Shown here piece by piece: positions 51,851-61,314 of a stretch of DNA of 64,000 nt. The stretch is taken from assembly GCF_002002885.1 (NCBI RefSeq), contig NZ_CP019510.1, forward strand, positions 3,162,001 through 3,226,000, written 5' to 3'. The DNA is from Janthinobacterium sp. LM6 (GTDB lineage Bacteria; Pseudomonadota; Gammaproteobacteria; Burkholderiales; Burkholderiaceae_D). Under the pieces are notes generated by a model, which was not told the origin of the DNA, did no database searches, and saw only the letters and a program-made list of their open reading frames with translations. Both the position numbers and the translations under genes were made by a program. How positions within the stretch are numbered: the first letter of the stretch is position 1; each line of letters begins with the position of its first letter.

Positions 51851-54177
51851 AGCCTGGCGCTCAGGCCCACCTGGAAGCCTCGGCCCGGCAGGGGCGCGAT
51901 GTATTTCAGCGGGGAATTGTGCGGCCTGGCATCCGCGTCGAGCAGGTTGCTGCCGCTGATAAACACGTCGATGCCTGCAAACGGCGAATTGGCTACCTGC
52001 AGGGCGCGGCTCAGCTGGAAATTCACCATGGTGTAGCCGTCGAGCGGCACTTCCTCGCTGACACTCTTGCCCAGGTACTTTTGCTTGTCGTAGCGGGTGC
52101 CGGACAGCCTGGCCTTCCACCCCTTGTTTTCCCACTGCACATTCGCGCCATAGCGGTTGGTGGGCATGTTGGGCAAGTATGCGCCGTCGTTGTGCGCGCG
52201 CAGCTTGTCGGGATTGTCCGCCTTGTTCTTGACGAGGTCGGCGAATGCGGACAGGTTCAGTTTTCCGTAGCCGCCAAGCTGCACGACCTGGGAGGCGTCG
52301 ACTTCGAATCCCCTCACCGTCGTATCGGTCTGCTTCCAGTACTTCAGGGGCAGGCGATTGGCCATCTGGGCGCCCGAGTGGCCAAGGTAGAGGTAGTTCT
52401 CGTACTTCATGACGTAGCCGGTGGCCGACAGCTGGAAGCCGCGGTTGGCGAACAGGCCGGTGAGTTCCGTATTCTTCGCGCGCTCGGCCTTCAGCTTCTG
52501 GTTTCCCTCTTCCTGGGTCATGATGGAATAGTGGCGGTTGCTCGCATACAATTCATTGACGTCGGGCGCTCTTTCCGACGATGCGTAGCGCAGCTTCGCG
52601 CCGAACAGCTGGCCCAGCTTGGCCGAGGCGCCCAGGCTATAGCTGTTCAGGCTGAACGACTTGTCCTCGAGTGTGGAATTGCTTGCATTTCTCGACGTCT
52701 TGAAGCCGCTCTTGCGTATCTCATGGTCCACTTTTTCATGGCGCAAGCCGGCATCGAAGGTGGCCCAGTCGACGTCCAGGCTTTCCTTGAGGAACAGCGC
52801 GCGGCTGACCGTGTTCGCATCGGGAAGGTAGCGCTGCGGCCCGCTGCCGGTGATATCCCGGGATTTGTGGCTCAAGCCAAGCAAGCCGCTCAAGGGGCCC
52901 GCGCGCCGGTGCGCCAGCAGAAGCTCGGCTTGATTGATGTCGAACTGGTAATCGTTCGCCTTGGTGGAACCCAGGCGCTCTCCCGACGCATTGTTCAGGC
53001 GTGACATGCGCAATTGCACGCTTTCAAGATACGCAACGGGGCTGGACAGCTGGGCTTCCAGCGCATATTTATCCTGCTTGATCACGACGCCGACGGGCAA
53101 CCCCTCGTCATAATTCGCGCCGAACGACTTGTTTTCCATGGAAAAGCCCGGCACGCCATACTCGCTTTCCTTGGAGTCGAGACTGACCGCCACGTAGCCC
53201 TGGTCGAAAAAGTAGGTGGTGCCGACGGCAAAGTGGGCATTGCTGGCATGGCTGTTGCCCAGCGTGCCGTGGTAATTGGGGGTGACGTCCTTGTTGATCT
53301 TGTTTTGCGCCGTCGATGGCGTACCGGGCACGTAAGCGGGGTTGGCCGGGTTGACGTAGGTCTTGCGTTGCCAGACGGAGGTCGGCTGATTCGTATAGAA
53401 GGAAAAATCACCGTCCGCCCAGTCCGGATTTTCCTTCATGAACTGGTCGATAAACGGTTGCGAAGCCTTGTTGTAGATTTGCTGGATGCGCGCTTCCTTC
53501 TGGCAGCTGTCGGCCAGGAAGGTGTTCACGCCGCCCTTCAAGGGGAACAGCTGGCTGTTGCACACGCCGGCCTTGCTGTTGCCGGGAATATCGTAATGCC
53601 CGATCTTCTGGAAGGACAGTTGCAGATTGGTCGAGAAGCGCTTGCCATCGTTGAAGTTGACGCGCAAGCCTTGCGCGTCGGCATCGTTGAAGCCTTTGCG
53701 CAGGACCAGTTCCACGTCCTTTTCTTTGGTTTCCATCTTCCTGGAAATGAGGCCGGAATCGACATCGACGCTGCCGCCGATGGCATTGCCGCCGAAACGT
53801 ACGCTGTCGGAGGATTTGTTCACCGTCACGCTGCGCGCGAAAAGCGGATCGAAAGGGATGTTGATGTCGCCGCTGAGGGCATTCATGCCGAGGATGGACT
53901 GGCCGTCTTCGAGGATCTGCACGCGGCTGCCGCTCAGGCTGCGGATCACCGGCGCGCCGGCATTCGGCCCGAAGGCGCTGCTTTGCACGCCCGAGACATG
54001 TTCGAGCATGCCGCCCAGGGTCCGGTTCTGGGCTTGCGTATTCTCGACGAGGACGACGCTGTCGATGGTGGAAGGCCGGTCAGCCCGGACCTTGATGGTT
54101 TGCAGGGTGACGTCGTCCGCCGCGTAAGCGAGCGGGGCAGTGGACAGCATGGCAGCTGCGAATACGTGATGGCGCAT
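51847..54177 (-). CDS. TonB-dependent outer-membrane receptor, substrate unknown
   Basis: A 776-aa TonB receptor. Signal peptide about 1-19 (MRHHVFAAAMLSTAPLAYA). The plug has IRSLSGSRVQILEDGQS and DPLFARSVTVNKSSDSVRFG followed by NAIGGSVDVDSG. The long barrel ends LPGRGFQVGLSARL. An extended surface loop around 235-320 (with the Cys pair in AGVCNSQLF and LADSCQKEA) is notable. Layout resembles ZnuD/haem-type receptors more than siderophore receptors, but the metal or ligand is not identifiable. The start was chosen at MRHHV with AGAAAG upstream. Upstream lies an inverted repeat, then a Fur-box-preceded PepSY gene on the same strand. Confidence 0.85.
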   Translation of the reverse strand: MRHHVFAAAMLSTAPLAYAADDVTLQTIKVRADRPSTIDSVVLVENTQAQNRTLGGMLEHVSGVQSSAFGPNAGAPVIRSLSGSRVQILEDGQSILGMNALSGDINIPFDPLFARSVTVNKSSDSVRFGGNAIGGSVDVDSGLISRKMETKEKDVELVLRKGFNDADAQGLRVNFNDGKRFSTNLQLSFQKIGHYDIPGNSKAGVCNSQLFPLKGGVNTFLADSCQKEARIQQIYNKASQPFIDQFMKENPDWADGDFSFYTNQPTSVWQRKTYVNPANPAYVPGTPSTAQNKINKDVTPNYHGTLGNSHASNAHFAVGTTYFFDQGYVAVSLDSKESEYGVPGFSMENKSFGANYDEGLPVGVVIKQDKYALEAQLSSPVAYLESVQLRMSRLNNASGERLGSTKANDYQFDINQAELLLAHRRAGPLSGLLGLSHKSRDITGSGPQRYLPDANTVSRALFLKESLDVDWATFDAGLRHEKVDHEIRKSGFKTSRNASNSTLEDKSFSLNSYSLGASAKLGQLFGAKLRYASSERAPDVNELYASNRHYSIMTQEEGNQKLKAERAKNTELTGLFANRGFQLSATGYVMKYENYLYLGHSGAQMANRLPLKYWKQTDTTVRGFEVDASQVVQLGGYGKLNLSAFADLVKNKADNPDKLRAHNDGAYLPNMPTNRYGANVQWENKGWKARLSGTRYDKQKYLGKSVSEEVPLDGYTMVNFQLSRALQVANSPFAGIDVFISGSNLLDADARPHNSPLKYIAPLPGRGFQVGLSARL

Positions 54178-54246
54178 AGGACTTTCTAAAAAGGCGGAAG
54201 GTGGTGCTGGACGCAGGCCCAGCGCGAAGGTGTAAATGCAAGTTGG

Positions 54247-54280
54247 TTGCAATAATAGCTTGCGCTTGATGCTATTGCAA
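54247..54280 (-). promoter_or_regulatory. Inverted repeat upstream of the TonB receptor gene
   Basis: TTGCAATAATAGC pairs imperfectly with GCTATTGCAA across an 11-nt spacer, about 70 nt upstream of the receptor start on the minus strand. Its position suits an operator of a metal regulator. It does not match Fur well and was not confidently matched to Zur. Confidence 0.35.
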
Positions 54281-54472
54281 GTAAACTGCATTTAACGATA
54301 TTCGCGGGCCGGCGCGCGGAACCAGCGCAGCGCAGGCGGCCGGCATGTGCCGGCTACTGGGTTGTAAAGTGGGGAGGTGTGATGCTCTTGGGCGTTGCGC
54401 GTGATCAGGCCGCTGGCAAGGTGTGCGGCGCAGCCTGCATTGGTCCGCCTGCGCCGTGATGGAGTCGCTGCT

Positions 54473-55732
54473 TCAGGTAAAGTTCGCCGGCTTTTTCGCC
54501 TGCAACCGGCGCGCGCGCCGTTTTCTCTCCCAGATGACGATGCCCGTCACGGACAGCATGGCAACCATCAGGCCCATGCAGGACATCAGTATGCGTCCCG
54601 GCAAGCCGAGGATGCGGCCCGAGTGCAGCGGGAATTGCAGTTGCACGAAAACATCGGCGGCCGTACCTTCCCACGGCTTGTGCTGGCCGATGATGCTGCC
54701 GTCCATGCCGTCGACGTACAGGTTCGACAGGCCCATGCCGGCCGCGCCGAATTCGTCGGCCGGGTCGAAGAACGAGACGTTGTAGAAGGAATAATTGCCG
54801 CCATAATAAATGCCGCCGATGGGTGCCGTGATGCCGCGCTGTGCGGCTTGCTTTTTAGCAATTTCCACCGCCTGCCCGAAGCCGATCGCGGGCGTGATGT
54901 AGCTGCCGTAGGGCGCCGGCATCTGCGTTTCGTACGGTCCCGGCGTGGTGGTGGAAACGAGCGACATGACGGGATAAAACACTTCGCGGTACAGGTTCAG
55001 CGAGAACGAGGTAAACGCGACGACGATAATGATGACCCACACCCACAGTCCGCCCGCGCGGTGCAGATCGAAATTGAGCTTGTAGCCGCCGGCCGCCCAG
55101 CGCAGCACCCACGACGGTTTCCAGCGCTGCCACCAACTGGCGGCGTCGCGGTGGCGCGGCGCCTCGTCCTGCGCGCGCGGGCGCAGGCGGCGCGGCGTGG
55201 TCAGATAAAACGCCACCATGCTGTCGAGCAGCCACACCAGGGCCACCGTCCCCATCAGCCAGTAACCCCAGCGGTCCGTGCCCCAGAAGGCGGGCACGTG
55301 CAGGCTGTAGTGCAGGTGGCGCAGGAACGGCATCAGGCTGCGGCGCGACAGGGAGATGGCCGTCGAATCGCGCGTGCCAGTGATCTGCGCCGTGACGGGG
55401 TCGATGTAGACGGTGTTGTAGTCGAGCACGAACGGCGTGTTCGTGGCCGGGTCCGTCAACGGGCGCACCATGAAGGCGGCCGCATGGCCTTCTTCCAGGC
55501 CCAGGGTCATGTAATTGACTTCCACGCGCGGGTCGGCGGCGGCGACTTTTTGCGCCAGCACAAACGGTTGCTGCAAGGGACCGCGGCCCGGCGTGTCCAT
55601 GATGTCGGCGTTGAGCCATTCGTCCAGTTCGTGGTCCCACGACGTGACGGCGCCCGTGAGGCCCGCGACGATGAGGAAGAGGGCGATGGTCAGGCCGGCC
55701 CAGCGGTGTATGACAGTCCAGAAAGCGCGCAT
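54473..55732 (-). CDS. PepSY-associated transmembrane protein (PiuB/FoxB-like)
   Basis: A 419-aa inner-membrane protein of the PepSY_TM family. Helices near 12-34 (IHRWAGLTIALFLIVAGLTG), about 145-170, 225-250 and 375-400, with two PepSY-like periplasmic regions. Conserved histidines HRW, RHLHYSLHVP and DLHRAGGLWVW may ligate haem. Members such as FoxB/PiuB are Fur-regulated and linked to reduction of siderophore iron at the inner membrane. A strong Fur-type palindrome about 105 nt upstream supports this. The start was set at MRAFWTVIHRW with GAAGG upstream; the longer frame crosses the Fur box and cannot be right. The nearby TonB receptor may be its partner. Confidence 0.85.
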   Translation of the reverse strand: MRAFWTVIHRWAGLTIALFLIVAGLTGAVTSWDHELDEWLNADIMDTPGRGPLQQPFVLAQKVAAADPRVEVNYMTLGLEEGHAAAFMVRPLTDPATNTPFVLDYNTVYIDPVTAQITGTRDSTAISLSRRSLMPFLRHLHYSLHVPAFWGTDRWGYWLMGTVALVWLLDSMVAFYLTTPRRLRPRAQDEAPRHRDAASWWQRWKPSWVLRWAAGGYKLNFDLHRAGGLWVWVIIIVVAFTSFSLNLYREVFYPVMSLVSTTTPGPYETQMPAPYGSYITPAIGFGQAVEIAKKQAAQRGITAPIGGIYYGGNYSFYNVSFFDPADEFGAAGMGLSNLYVDGMDGSIIGQHKPWEGTAADVFVQLQFPLHSGRILGLPGRILMSCMGLMVAMLSVTGIVIWERKRRARRLQAKKPANFT

Positions 55733-55836
55733 GCGGTACAAACCTTCAACATAAAACCGGCTTGTTGCCGCCAGCAGGCGCCGTGGCGGCGCACAGGAAG
55801 AGCCAAGGACGGGCCCGGTATAGGCCTGACATTTTT

Positions 55837-55861
55837 GATAATGGGAATCGTTCTCATTATC
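55837..55861 (-). promoter_or_regulatory. Strong Fur box upstream of the PepSY gene
   Basis: A 25-nt near-perfect palindrome: GATAATGGGAA, spacer TCG, TTCTCATTATC. Ten of eleven base pairs match between the arms, and it contains the GATAAT/ATTATC hexamers of the Fur consensus. It implies iron-repressed expression of the PepSY protein. Confidence 0.8.
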
Positions 55862-55981
55862 CGCCCGGGCGTGGCGTTTGTCCAGTGCCAATGGTGTTGC
55901 CCAGAGTCAAATGGCGCATGCTAAGATGCTAGCAAGAAGTTAATTTACATTCCACATGGAAATATTCAAGGCTGAGGCGGC

Positions 55982-56811
55982 ATGCGCATAGAAGACCGGA
56001 ACAATGTCCGCATCCGCGAATGCAGCGGTGCGCCGCAGGCGGGCACGGCTGCCACCATGGTCTTCATGCATGGCTTTGGCTGCGACCAGACCATGTGGCG
56101 TTACCTGGAGCCGCTGTTTCGTGCGCGCTACCGCACCGTGCTGTTCGACCTGGTCGGCAGCGGCGCTTCCGACCTCAGTGCCTATGATTTCGATAGCTAC
56201 GCGCGGCTCGACGCGCATGGCGCCGATTTGTGCCAGGTCATCCATGCCGTCGGCGGCGCTCCCGTGATTTGCATCGGCCATTCCGTCAGCGCCATGAGCG
56301 CCTTGCTGGCCAGCATCGCCGAGCCGGAGCTGTTCGCCGCGCAAGTCATGCTGGCGCCGTCGCCGTGCTATGTCGACGATGCGGCGGCCGGCTATCGGGG
56401 CGGCTTCAGCCGTGCCGATATCGACGACTTGCTTGATGCCATGGACAGCAACTACCTGGGCTGGTCCGCCGGCATGGCGCCTGCCATCATGGGTGCGCCA
56501 GGGCAGCCGGCGCTGGGGCAAGACCTGGTGAACAGTTTTTGCCGCACCGACCCCGTCATCGCCCGGCATTTCGCGCAAGCCACGTTCTTGTCCGACCACC
56601 GCGCCGTCTTGCCGCATAACAGTACGCCGGCCCTGATCGTGCAATGCAGCGACGACTTCATCGCGCCACCTTGCGTGGGCGAGTACCTGCGTGAAATGTT
56701 GCCGCACAGCACCCTGCACGTGCTCGAGAATGTGGGCCATTGTCCGCACATGAGCGTCCCCGACGCCAGCTACCGCGCCATCCGCCACTTTCTCGACGGC
56801 CAACACCTGTA

Positions 56812-56812
<1 letters not shown>
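55982..56812 (+). CDS. RsbQ/KAI2-like alpha/beta hydrolase
   Basis: A 276-aa alpha/beta hydrolase of the RsbQ group. Catalytic triad by position: S101 in CIGHSVSAMSAL, D225 in VQCSDDFIAPP, and H253 in VGHCPHMS. MHGFGCDQTMWRYL is the oxyanion-hole region, and LFDLVGSGASDLSAYD is highly typical of RsbQ. In Bacillus, RsbQ is needed for the PAS domain phosphatase RsbP to respond to energy stress; plant relatives KAI2/D14 perceive butenolide hormones. Here its stop overlaps the start of a PAS histidine kinase (TAATG), so it is likely the small-molecule input partner of that kinase. Confidence 0.88.
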
Positions 56813-58359
<1,547 letters not shown>

Positions 58360-58839
58360 GTTTCCGTAGCGCCATCCTGCCCGCCAGCGGCGACCATCAC
58401 ATCCCCTGTTTTCTTTCTTTTCATTATCTGTTTCCGTTGATATACCTCTATTGTTTGCGGTAAATCAAACACGGAATTTCAATGTTATGAATAAAAGAAA
58501 TTTCATTTAAAAATTAAATGTTATTAATGGATAGATTCTAAATATTATTTAAAAATAATTTGACTTGCGAAAACAAACGAAATATCCTCACTTCGTGGTT
58601 GCGGTAATGAGGGTCAAAAAACATCATTGGTCATCATGCGTATTATCTTATCGATAGATTTGGTGATTTATTGATATATTTTGTGTATTTTTAATTGATA
58701 CATTTGGCGTATTTTTATGCACCAATGATGGAGTCCGATTACGCCGCGAGCGCTGCCGGAAACCTGAATGGGTCTTCATTATTTCATCGCACAAAGGATA
58801 GTTGTAATGTTTAATTCCATTCCAAATAGGGGTAAAACC
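58360..58839. promoter_or_regulatory. Long AT-rich leader/promoter region before the AidA/PixA-type gene
   Basis: 480 nt without a credible gene, far richer in A/T than the rest of the window. It holds a CATTTAA-AAA-TTAAATG palindrome (58505-58521) and a block of tandem repeats listed separately. Open frames on either strand here are Asn/Ile-rich and unlike the coding style of the neighbours. A regulated promoter region is likely. Confidence 0.5.
58651..58717. repeat. Three tandem 20-24-nt AT-rich repeats upstream of the AidA/PixA-type gene
   Basis: Units start TCGATAGATTTGGTGATTTA, TTGATATATTTTGTGTATTT and TTGATACATTTGGCGTATTT. The last two agree at 20 of 23 positions with a 24-nt period; the first is more diverged. 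They end about 120 nt before the start codon and may be iterated protein-binding sites. Confidence 0.6.
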
Positions 58840-59238
58840 ATGGCAACAATTAATGTACTGGTAGCGGTCAATGTTGGTCAGGCAGTGGCACAAAAAAATC
58901 TGAGCAAGTACGTCTTCATGGTCGATACGACCGGCTACTCGGGCAATGGCAACGAAGGCGGCAATGAACTGGTGACAACGTGCAAGAACGGCGACACCAT
59001 CGTCTGGAACGTGAGCTCGCTGGACCCGGCCGAGCAAGTTTCCATCCACAACTTCGATGGCACGGCCATCACCAGCGGCATGATCAATCCGGCGCCTTAC
59101 CCGCAATATGACAGCACCGTATGGGGTGGCCGCGTCAATGCCAAAGGCAGCAATGTGCAATATACGATAACCTTGTTGTTGGCGGGCAATACTCTGCTGA
59201 CCTTCGATCCATTCATCGTGGCGTCGAATCCGCAATAA
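58840..59238 (+). CDS. AidA/PixA family (inclusion body) protein
   Basis: A 132-aa protein matching the AidA/PixA group: MATINVLVAVNVGQAVAQ, KYVFMVDTTGYSGNGNEGGN, ELVTTCKNGDTIVWNVSSLD and VQYTITLLLAGNTLLTFDPF. AidA of Ralstonia/Burkholderia is quorum-sensing controlled, and PixA of Xenorhabdus forms crystalline inclusions; the molecular function is not known. There is no signal peptide. AGGGG lies about 8 nt before the chosen ATG; earlier in-frame starts lack a site. The long AT-rich upstream region and a downstream terminator indicate a single, independently controlled transcript, possibly highly expressed in stationary phase. Confidence 0.85.
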   Translation: MATINVLVAVNVGQAVAQKNLSKYVFMVDTTGYSGNGNEGGNELVTTCKNGDTIVWNVSSLDPAEQVSIHNFDGTAITSGMINPAPYPQYDSTVWGGRVNAKGSNVQYTITLLLAGNTLLTFDPFIVASNPQ

Positions 59239-59559
59239 TCGGGCAAGGGCCATGTTCGGCATGCCGCGCGCATGGCCTGTTTGTTTTTATGTTTCTTAAA
59301 AAGAATACTTTCCCGATAAACTTTAGATTTGATATTTCAAATTGATTTATTGTTTCCATTCTCCTCAATAATTGCCCCGCTGTGCGGCACTATAGTGAAT
59401 TGTTTCCCCTCTCTTTCATATCAAAGCATGCTCCCCTTCGTTTCAATCCTTATCCCCTGTGTGGGCTTTGCACTGTCCATCGTATAATATGTCCGCAACA
59501 ACCATCCTTTCAGGTGCCGGGCACCGTTTATAGCAGCGACGCGCTTGCGAAGAATAACA
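59239..59559. other. Intergenic region after the AidA/PixA-type gene
   Basis: 321 nt, AT-rich from 59280 onward. It contains the terminator of the upstream gene at its left end. The remainder should hold the promoter of the next gene; no reading frame or repeat stood out. Confidence 0.5.
59248..59290 (+). terminator. Rho-independent terminator after the AidA/PixA-type gene
   Basis: Stem GGCCATG / CATGGCC enclosing a smaller CGGCATGCCG palindrome, followed at once by TGTTTGTTTTTATGTTT. It starts 10 nt after the stop codon. Confidence 0.75.
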
Positions 59560-60081
59560 ATGGAACAATTGACAGAACTTGAGGTGGAATGCTTCCGGCT
59601 GCGCCATGGCGATGGCCGGGCGGACCGCTGCGTGGACTGGGCCGTGGAGCGCTTGCGCCTGGATCAGGAGGGCGACGACCTGAATATCGTGCTGCTGGCC
59701 AGCGCCCGGGGCATGGACGAGGTGCTGCCGCTGGCCGAGGCCATCATCGGACGCTATCGTGGCGACGCGCGCCTGGAGGAACAATTCCTCGCCGGCAAAT
59801 ACCTCGTCGAACTGCGCGCCGCCTACCTGGCCGGCAGGGAAAGCGTGCAATCGCTGGACGCCAAGCTGACGCGCTTGTATCCGGCACTTGGCTATCCCGA
59901 CTGGCTGGTCATGCTGAGCCGCAATTGCGAGTATGCGACGGACGTGCCCGACTTTGAGCAGCCGTTCGAGCGGGAGCTCGATTACGTTGCGGGCTTGTGG
60001 GCCGAGGCCGGTAATGTTGCCGAGTTTGAGCAGCAATATTCCCGCGAGATGTCGAACCGGCACGATGTGAGCGCTACCTGA
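59560..60081 (+). CDS. Hypothetical acidic protein (173 aa)
   Basis: Unrecognised soluble protein, mostly helical and acidic: MEQLTELEVECFRLRHGDGR, DWAVERLRLDQEGDDLNIVL and GYPDWLVMLSRNCEYATDVP. No catalytic motif or membrane helix. GAAGAA lies about 6 nt before the ATG. It is followed after 13 nt by another orphan gene on the same strand. Size, charge and pairing resemble small immunity-type or SMI1-like proteins, but no toxin gene is nearby, so that is only a suggestion. Confidence 0.6.
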   Translation: MEQLTELEVECFRLRHGDGRADRCVDWAVERLRLDQEGDDLNIVLLASARGMDEVLPLAEAIIGRYRGDARLEEQFLAGKYLVELRAAYLAGRESVQSLDAKLTRLYPALGYPDWLVMLSRNCEYATDVPDFEQPFERELDYVAGLWAEAGNVAEFEQQYSREMSNRHDVSAT

Positions 60082-60094
60082 TGCAGAACGCACT

Positions 60095-60499
60095 ATGAAG
60101 AAAATCGATATCTTTGTCTGTTCCGAGGCCGAGATGCGCGCATGTGCCAGCTGGCAGGCGGCTTTCACTGCGTTTCCCGTCACCGGCATCACCTTGCCCG
60201 GCGAACTGGATTTTGTGTCACTCGGGCAATTATTGACGCAGTCGGCAGCGCCTGCCCTCCGGCCGGCGCCGATGCAGGGGCGCGAGCTTTACGTGTTTAC
60301 GGACGCCATGGCGCAGGCGATCGGGAGCATGGCCGACGACGACTTGTCGGATATCGCGGTGGCGTGGTCAAAAACCACGCCGTGGGCCGGTTCGGATATC
60401 AATCCCTTCGATCCGGCCGGATTTCTGATGGAGTTGCAATCGACCTGGCATCAATCCGCCACGCCGGACAAGGCGCTGTTTGCGTGGATCGACGCCTAA
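60095..60499 (+). CDS. Hypothetical protein (134 aa)
   Basis: Unrecognised soluble protein: MKKIDIFVCSEAEMRACASW, then GITLPGELDFVSLGQLLTQS and DLSDIAVAWSKTTPWAGSDI. Mixed alpha/beta pattern, slightly acidic, no signal peptide. It starts 13 nt after the preceding orphan gene with no strong ribosome site, suggesting co-transcription. Function unknown. Confidence 0.6.
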   Translation: MKKIDIFVCSEAEMRACASWQAAFTAFPVTGITLPGELDFVSLGQLLTQSAAPALRPAPMQGRELYVFTDAMAQAIGSMADDDLSDIAVAWSKTTPWAGSDINPFDPAGFLMELQSTWHQSATPDKALFAWIDA

Positions 60500-60566
60500 G
60501 GTCGGCATGCGCGTGGCGGGCGGCCGCTATCGTATAATTTGCGCAATTCTTTTCGCTGGAAATAAT

Positions 60567-61265
60567 GTGCAAAACAAGACAATAGGTTTACTTGGCGGCA
60601 TCGGATGGGCTTCGACCCTGGAATATTACCGGCTCATCAATGAAATGCTGGTGGCGCGCATCGGGCCCGCGCACAGCGCGCGCATCATGCTGGTCAGCAT
60701 GGACCAGGCCGATTTCGTCGCACACGCAGCGCAGCCCGATTCCCATGCCATCGAGCAATTCCTGATCGGGGAAGGGCAGCGCCTGCAAGGCATGGGGGCG
60801 GACTTCTTCCTGCTGTGCGCGAATGGCGCGCACCGTTTCGCGCCGGCCGTCGTGCCGCGCATCGGCTTGCCTTTTATCAGTATTGTCGAGGAAACGGCAA
60901 AGCGGGTGCAGCAGTCGGGCATACGCAAGGTGGGTTTGCTTGGCGTCAAGCAGACGATGGCAGGGAGTTTTTACCACCAGGCGCTGGCGCAGCGCGGCAT
61001 TGCCACGGTGACGCCCGTGGCGGCCGACCAGGATATCCTGCACGACATCATCTACACGGAGCTGGTGCAGAATATCTTTACCGACGCCAGCCGGAACATT
61101 TTCCTGGAGATTATCGGGAAACTGCTGCTGCAAGGCGTGCAGGGCGTGATATTGGGCTGCACGGAGATACCGCTGCTGATCCAGCAGGGCGATGTGGACT
61201 TGCCGCTATTTAATACCACGGCCATTCATTGCGAGGCGGCGGTGGCGTTTGCCATCGAAGATTAA
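60567..61265 (+). CDS. Aspartate/glutamate racemase family protein
   Basis: A 232-aa cofactor-independent amino-acid racemase of the Asp/Glu/hydantoin family. It opens KTIGLLGGIGWASTLEYYRL. The two catalytic cysteines are in FLLCANGAHRF and VILGCTEIPLLI, and KVGLLGVKQTMAGSFYHQAL is typical of the YgeA/aspartate racemase branch. Translation is placed at a GTG just before QNKTIGLLGG, with GGAAA upstream; the longer frame overlaps the previous gene. The substrate (Asp or another amino acid) is undetermined. Confidence 0.85.
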   Translation: MQNKTIGLLGGIGWASTLEYYRLINEMLVARIGPAHSARIMLVSMDQADFVAHAAQPDSHAIEQFLIGEGQRLQGMGADFFLLCANGAHRFAPAVVPRIGLPFISIVEETAKRVQQSGIRKVGLLGVKQTMAGSFYHQALAQRGIATVTPVAADQDILHDIIYTELVQNIFTDASRNIFLEIIGKLLLQGVQGVILGCTEIPLLIQQGDVDLPLFNTTAIHCEAAVAFAIED

Positions 61266-61276
61266 GCGCTGGCAAC

Positions 61277-61306
61277 AGAGCGGCTGCCTGGGCAGGCTGC
61301 CGCTCT
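61277..61306. terminator. Bidirectional terminator between racemase and MFS genes
   Basis: A long hairpin AGAGCGGCTGCCTG against CAGGCTGCCGCTCT with a single mismatch and a very short loop, between two convergent stop codons. T-runs are absent, so efficiency is uncertain. Confidence 0.6.
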
Positions 61307-61314
61307 CGTCATCA

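Noticed and set aside
58648..59262. 204-aa minus-strand open frame across the AidA/PixA-type gene
   Set aside because: Half of it is translated tandem repeat (NVSIKNTQNISIN) and half is antisense to a recognisable gene.
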